Source: an uncultured Clostridia bacterium (GTDB lineage: Bacteria; Bacillota; Clostridia; Oscillospirales; CAG-272). Taken from it: a stretch of 8,590 nucleotides of DNA. The position numbers were made by a program, and so were the translations under genes. A model generated the notes under the pieces. It ran no database searches, had not been told where the DNA came from, and was given only the letters and a program-made list of their open reading frames with translations. Below, piece by piece: positions 7,218-8,590 of this stretch. The stretch covers positions 1 to 8,590 of the forward strand of contig CAMZBE010000045.1 in the NCBI GenBank assembly GCA_947304475.1, in the 5' to 3' direction. Each line of letters starts with the position of its first letter. The stretch's first letter is position 1.

Positions 7218-8590
7218 TCAAACGGACAGAGGGTTGATATCGACCGAGAGGATCACCTTGCGCTCGTCGGCGAAGGAGATCATCAGTTCCCGGAGCAGGG
7301 CGCGGAGACGCGGACTGTTCCGGCATTGAAGGATCATACGAAGGCGGAACCGGTCGTTGACCTTATAGACCTGCGCTTCAAACGGTCCGAAAACCGTCAA
7401 AGGCAGATCGTGATAGTCGCCCCCGGCAAGCGAGAGCAGACGGTCGCGCAGGTCGTTTGCCGCTTTGAAAAGCGCCCGCTCGTCTTCCGACGAGAGCAGC
7501 AGCATCGCGATATCGCAGAAGGGCGGGAACACCGTTTCTTTACGCAATGCGCTTTCCGCCGCGTAAAAGGCGGGATAGTCCTGACGGCAGGCGAGCGACA
7601 GGATCTCGTTGCCGGGCGAAAAGGTCTGGATCAACGCGCGTCCCGGGCGTTCGGCACGTCCCGCACGCCCGATCACCTGCGTCAGACGGCAGAACGTGCG
7701 CTCGGACGCACGGAAATCGTTGACATAAAGCGAACTGTCCGCCGACAGAACCCCGACCAGCGTGACGCGCGGGAAATCGTGTCCCTTCGCGACCATTTGC
7801 GTCCCGAGCAGAACGTCGGCGTCGCCGCGGCGGAACGCCTCGAGCATCTTGTCGTACGCCTGTTTTCCCGTCGTGGTGTCGGCGTCCATTCGCATCACGC
7901 GGCAACCCGAGAGCGACGCGGTCAGTTCCGCTTCCGCCTTCTGCGTCCCGAAGCCGAGATAGGAGAGCGCGTCGGCTTCACAGGAAGGGCAGACGCGCGG
8001 CGGGCGGGCGCGGTAACCGCAGGAATGGCAGAGCAGTTTTCCGCCGTCCCTGCCGGTATGGAAGGTGAGCGAGATCGAACAGCGCGGGCAGACGATGGGT
8101 TCGCCGCACGCCCGGCACTGAAGCGAGGTATTGTAACCGCGGCGGTTCAAAAACAGGATCGCCTGTTCCCCCCGCTCGACGGTTTCACGCACCGCCGCCG
8201 CCAGCCGGTCGCTGATGGGCGAGGTGTTGCCGTGCCGGAGTTCGTCCCGCATATCGACGATCTCGGTTTCGGGGAGCCGTGCGCCGCCGTAGCGTTCGTT
8301 CAGTTCCACGAGCGTATATTGCCCGTTCTTCGCCTTGGTGTAACTTTCAAGCGAGGGCGTCGCGGACGCAAGCAGAAGCAAGGCGTTATTCACCCCGCAG
8401 CGATACGAAGCGACGTCGCGGGCGTGGTACTTGGGATCGCTCTCGGATTTGTAGGTGTGTTCGTGTTCCTCGTCGATCACGATCATACCCAGCCGCGGGA
8501 GCGGGGCAAAGACCGCCGAGCGCGTCCCGATCACAAGGTCGACCTCGCCTGCGGCGATCCGCCGCCACGCGTCGAAGCGTTCACCCGCTC
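7218..8590 (-). CDS. priA: Primosomal replication restart helicase PriA (5' end outside the window)
   Basis: PriA is a superfamily 2 3'-to-5' DNA helicase that recognises stalled forks and starts reloading of the replicative helicase. Only the C-terminal 456 codons are present. The frame stays open to the right edge, so the N-terminal DNA-binding domain and the Walker A motif lie outside, probably about 270-350 residues by comparison with family members. A GTG at 8534 is internal, not the start: the upstream codons give GERFDAWRRIAAGEVDLVIGTRS, which is conserved PriA sequence. Visible are the DEEH box (about 8463-8474), the ASATPSLES motif III, eight cysteines in CxxC pairs (about 7980-8117) forming the two zinc sites, GTQMVAKGHDFP and the QVIGRAGRA motif VI. 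The end DINPLSV is typical. It is the first visible gene of the operon, and the promoter is beyond the edge. Confidence 0.97.
   Translation of the reverse strand, partial: AGERFDAWRRIAAGEVDLVIGTRSAVFAPLPRLGMIVIDEEHEHTYKSESDPKYHARDVASYRCGVNNALLLLASATPSLESYTKAKNGQYTLVELNERYGGARLPETEIVDMRDELRHGNTSPISDRLAAAVRETVERGEQAILFLNRRGYNTSLQCRACGEPIVCPRCSISLTFHTGRDGGKLLCHSCGYRARPPRVCPSCEADALSYLGFGTQKAEAELTASLSGCRVMRMDADTTTGKQAYDKMLEAFRRGDADVLLGTQMVAKGHDFPRVTLVGVLSADSSLYVNDFRASERTFCRLTQVIGRAGRAERPGRALIQTFSPGNEILSLACRQDYPAFYAAESALRKETVFPPFCDIAMLLLSSEDERALFKAANDLRDRLLSLAGGDYHDLPLTVFGPFEAQVYKVNDRFRLRMILQCRNSPRLRALLRELMISFADERKVILSVDINPLSV

Noticed and set aside
7218..8534. priA taken as a complete 438-residue gene starting at the GTG at 8534.
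   Set aside because: The frame continues without a stop to the right edge, the upstream codons match conserved PriA sequence, and the GTG codes for the valine of the VIGTRS motif in the middle of the helicase domain.

Overview
This is a bacterial chromosomal window with GC-rich, densely packed coding sequence. The minus-strand block priA-def-fmt-rsmB-rlmN-rsgA is the translation/replication-restart cluster conserved in Bacillota. With the high GC content and the style of the large surface protein, it suggests a GC-rich member of Clostridia, probably an uncultured gut or sediment lineage (inference; no 16S rRNA gene or other species marker is present).

Layout. The plus strand from 44 to 2428 carries one large exported protein: signal peptide, an N-terminal region I do not recognise by name, a calcineurin-like metallophosphoesterase with its full metal-binding motif set, a fibronectin-III-like segment and a C-terminal LamG/concanavalin-A-like domain. 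It converges on the minus-strand operon, and the two transcription units share one bidirectional rho-independent terminator at 2441-2476. From 8590 down to 2475 the minus strand reads, in transcription order, priA (5' end outside the window), def, fmt, rsmB, rlmN and rsgA. Gaps are 20-21 bp or the genes overlap (TGATG between fmt and rsmB, a probable GTGA between rlmN and rsgA), so this is almost certainly one operon whose promoter lies beyond the right edge.

How the genes work together. PriA restarts stalled replication forks. Fmt formylates initiator Met-tRNA and Def removes the formyl group from the finished peptide, so they form a matched pair. RsmB methylates 16S rRNA, RlmN methylates 23S rRNA and tRNA, and RsgA checks late 30S subunit maturation. 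The surface phosphoesterase is functionally unrelated and looks like the accessory neighbour of a core operon.

The window is mostly ordinary. I found no CRISPR array, tRNA, rRNA, insertion sequence or defence module. The points of interest are the architecture of the exported phosphoesterase, its unassigned N-terminal domain, the absence of the phosphatase/kinase pair (stp/prkC) that often sits between rlmN and rsgA in Bacillota, and the start-codon choice for rsgA. No stretch over 300 bases lacks a gene; the only intergenic DNA is the 43 bases at the left edge, the 46-base terminator region and the 20-21 bp gaps within the operon.
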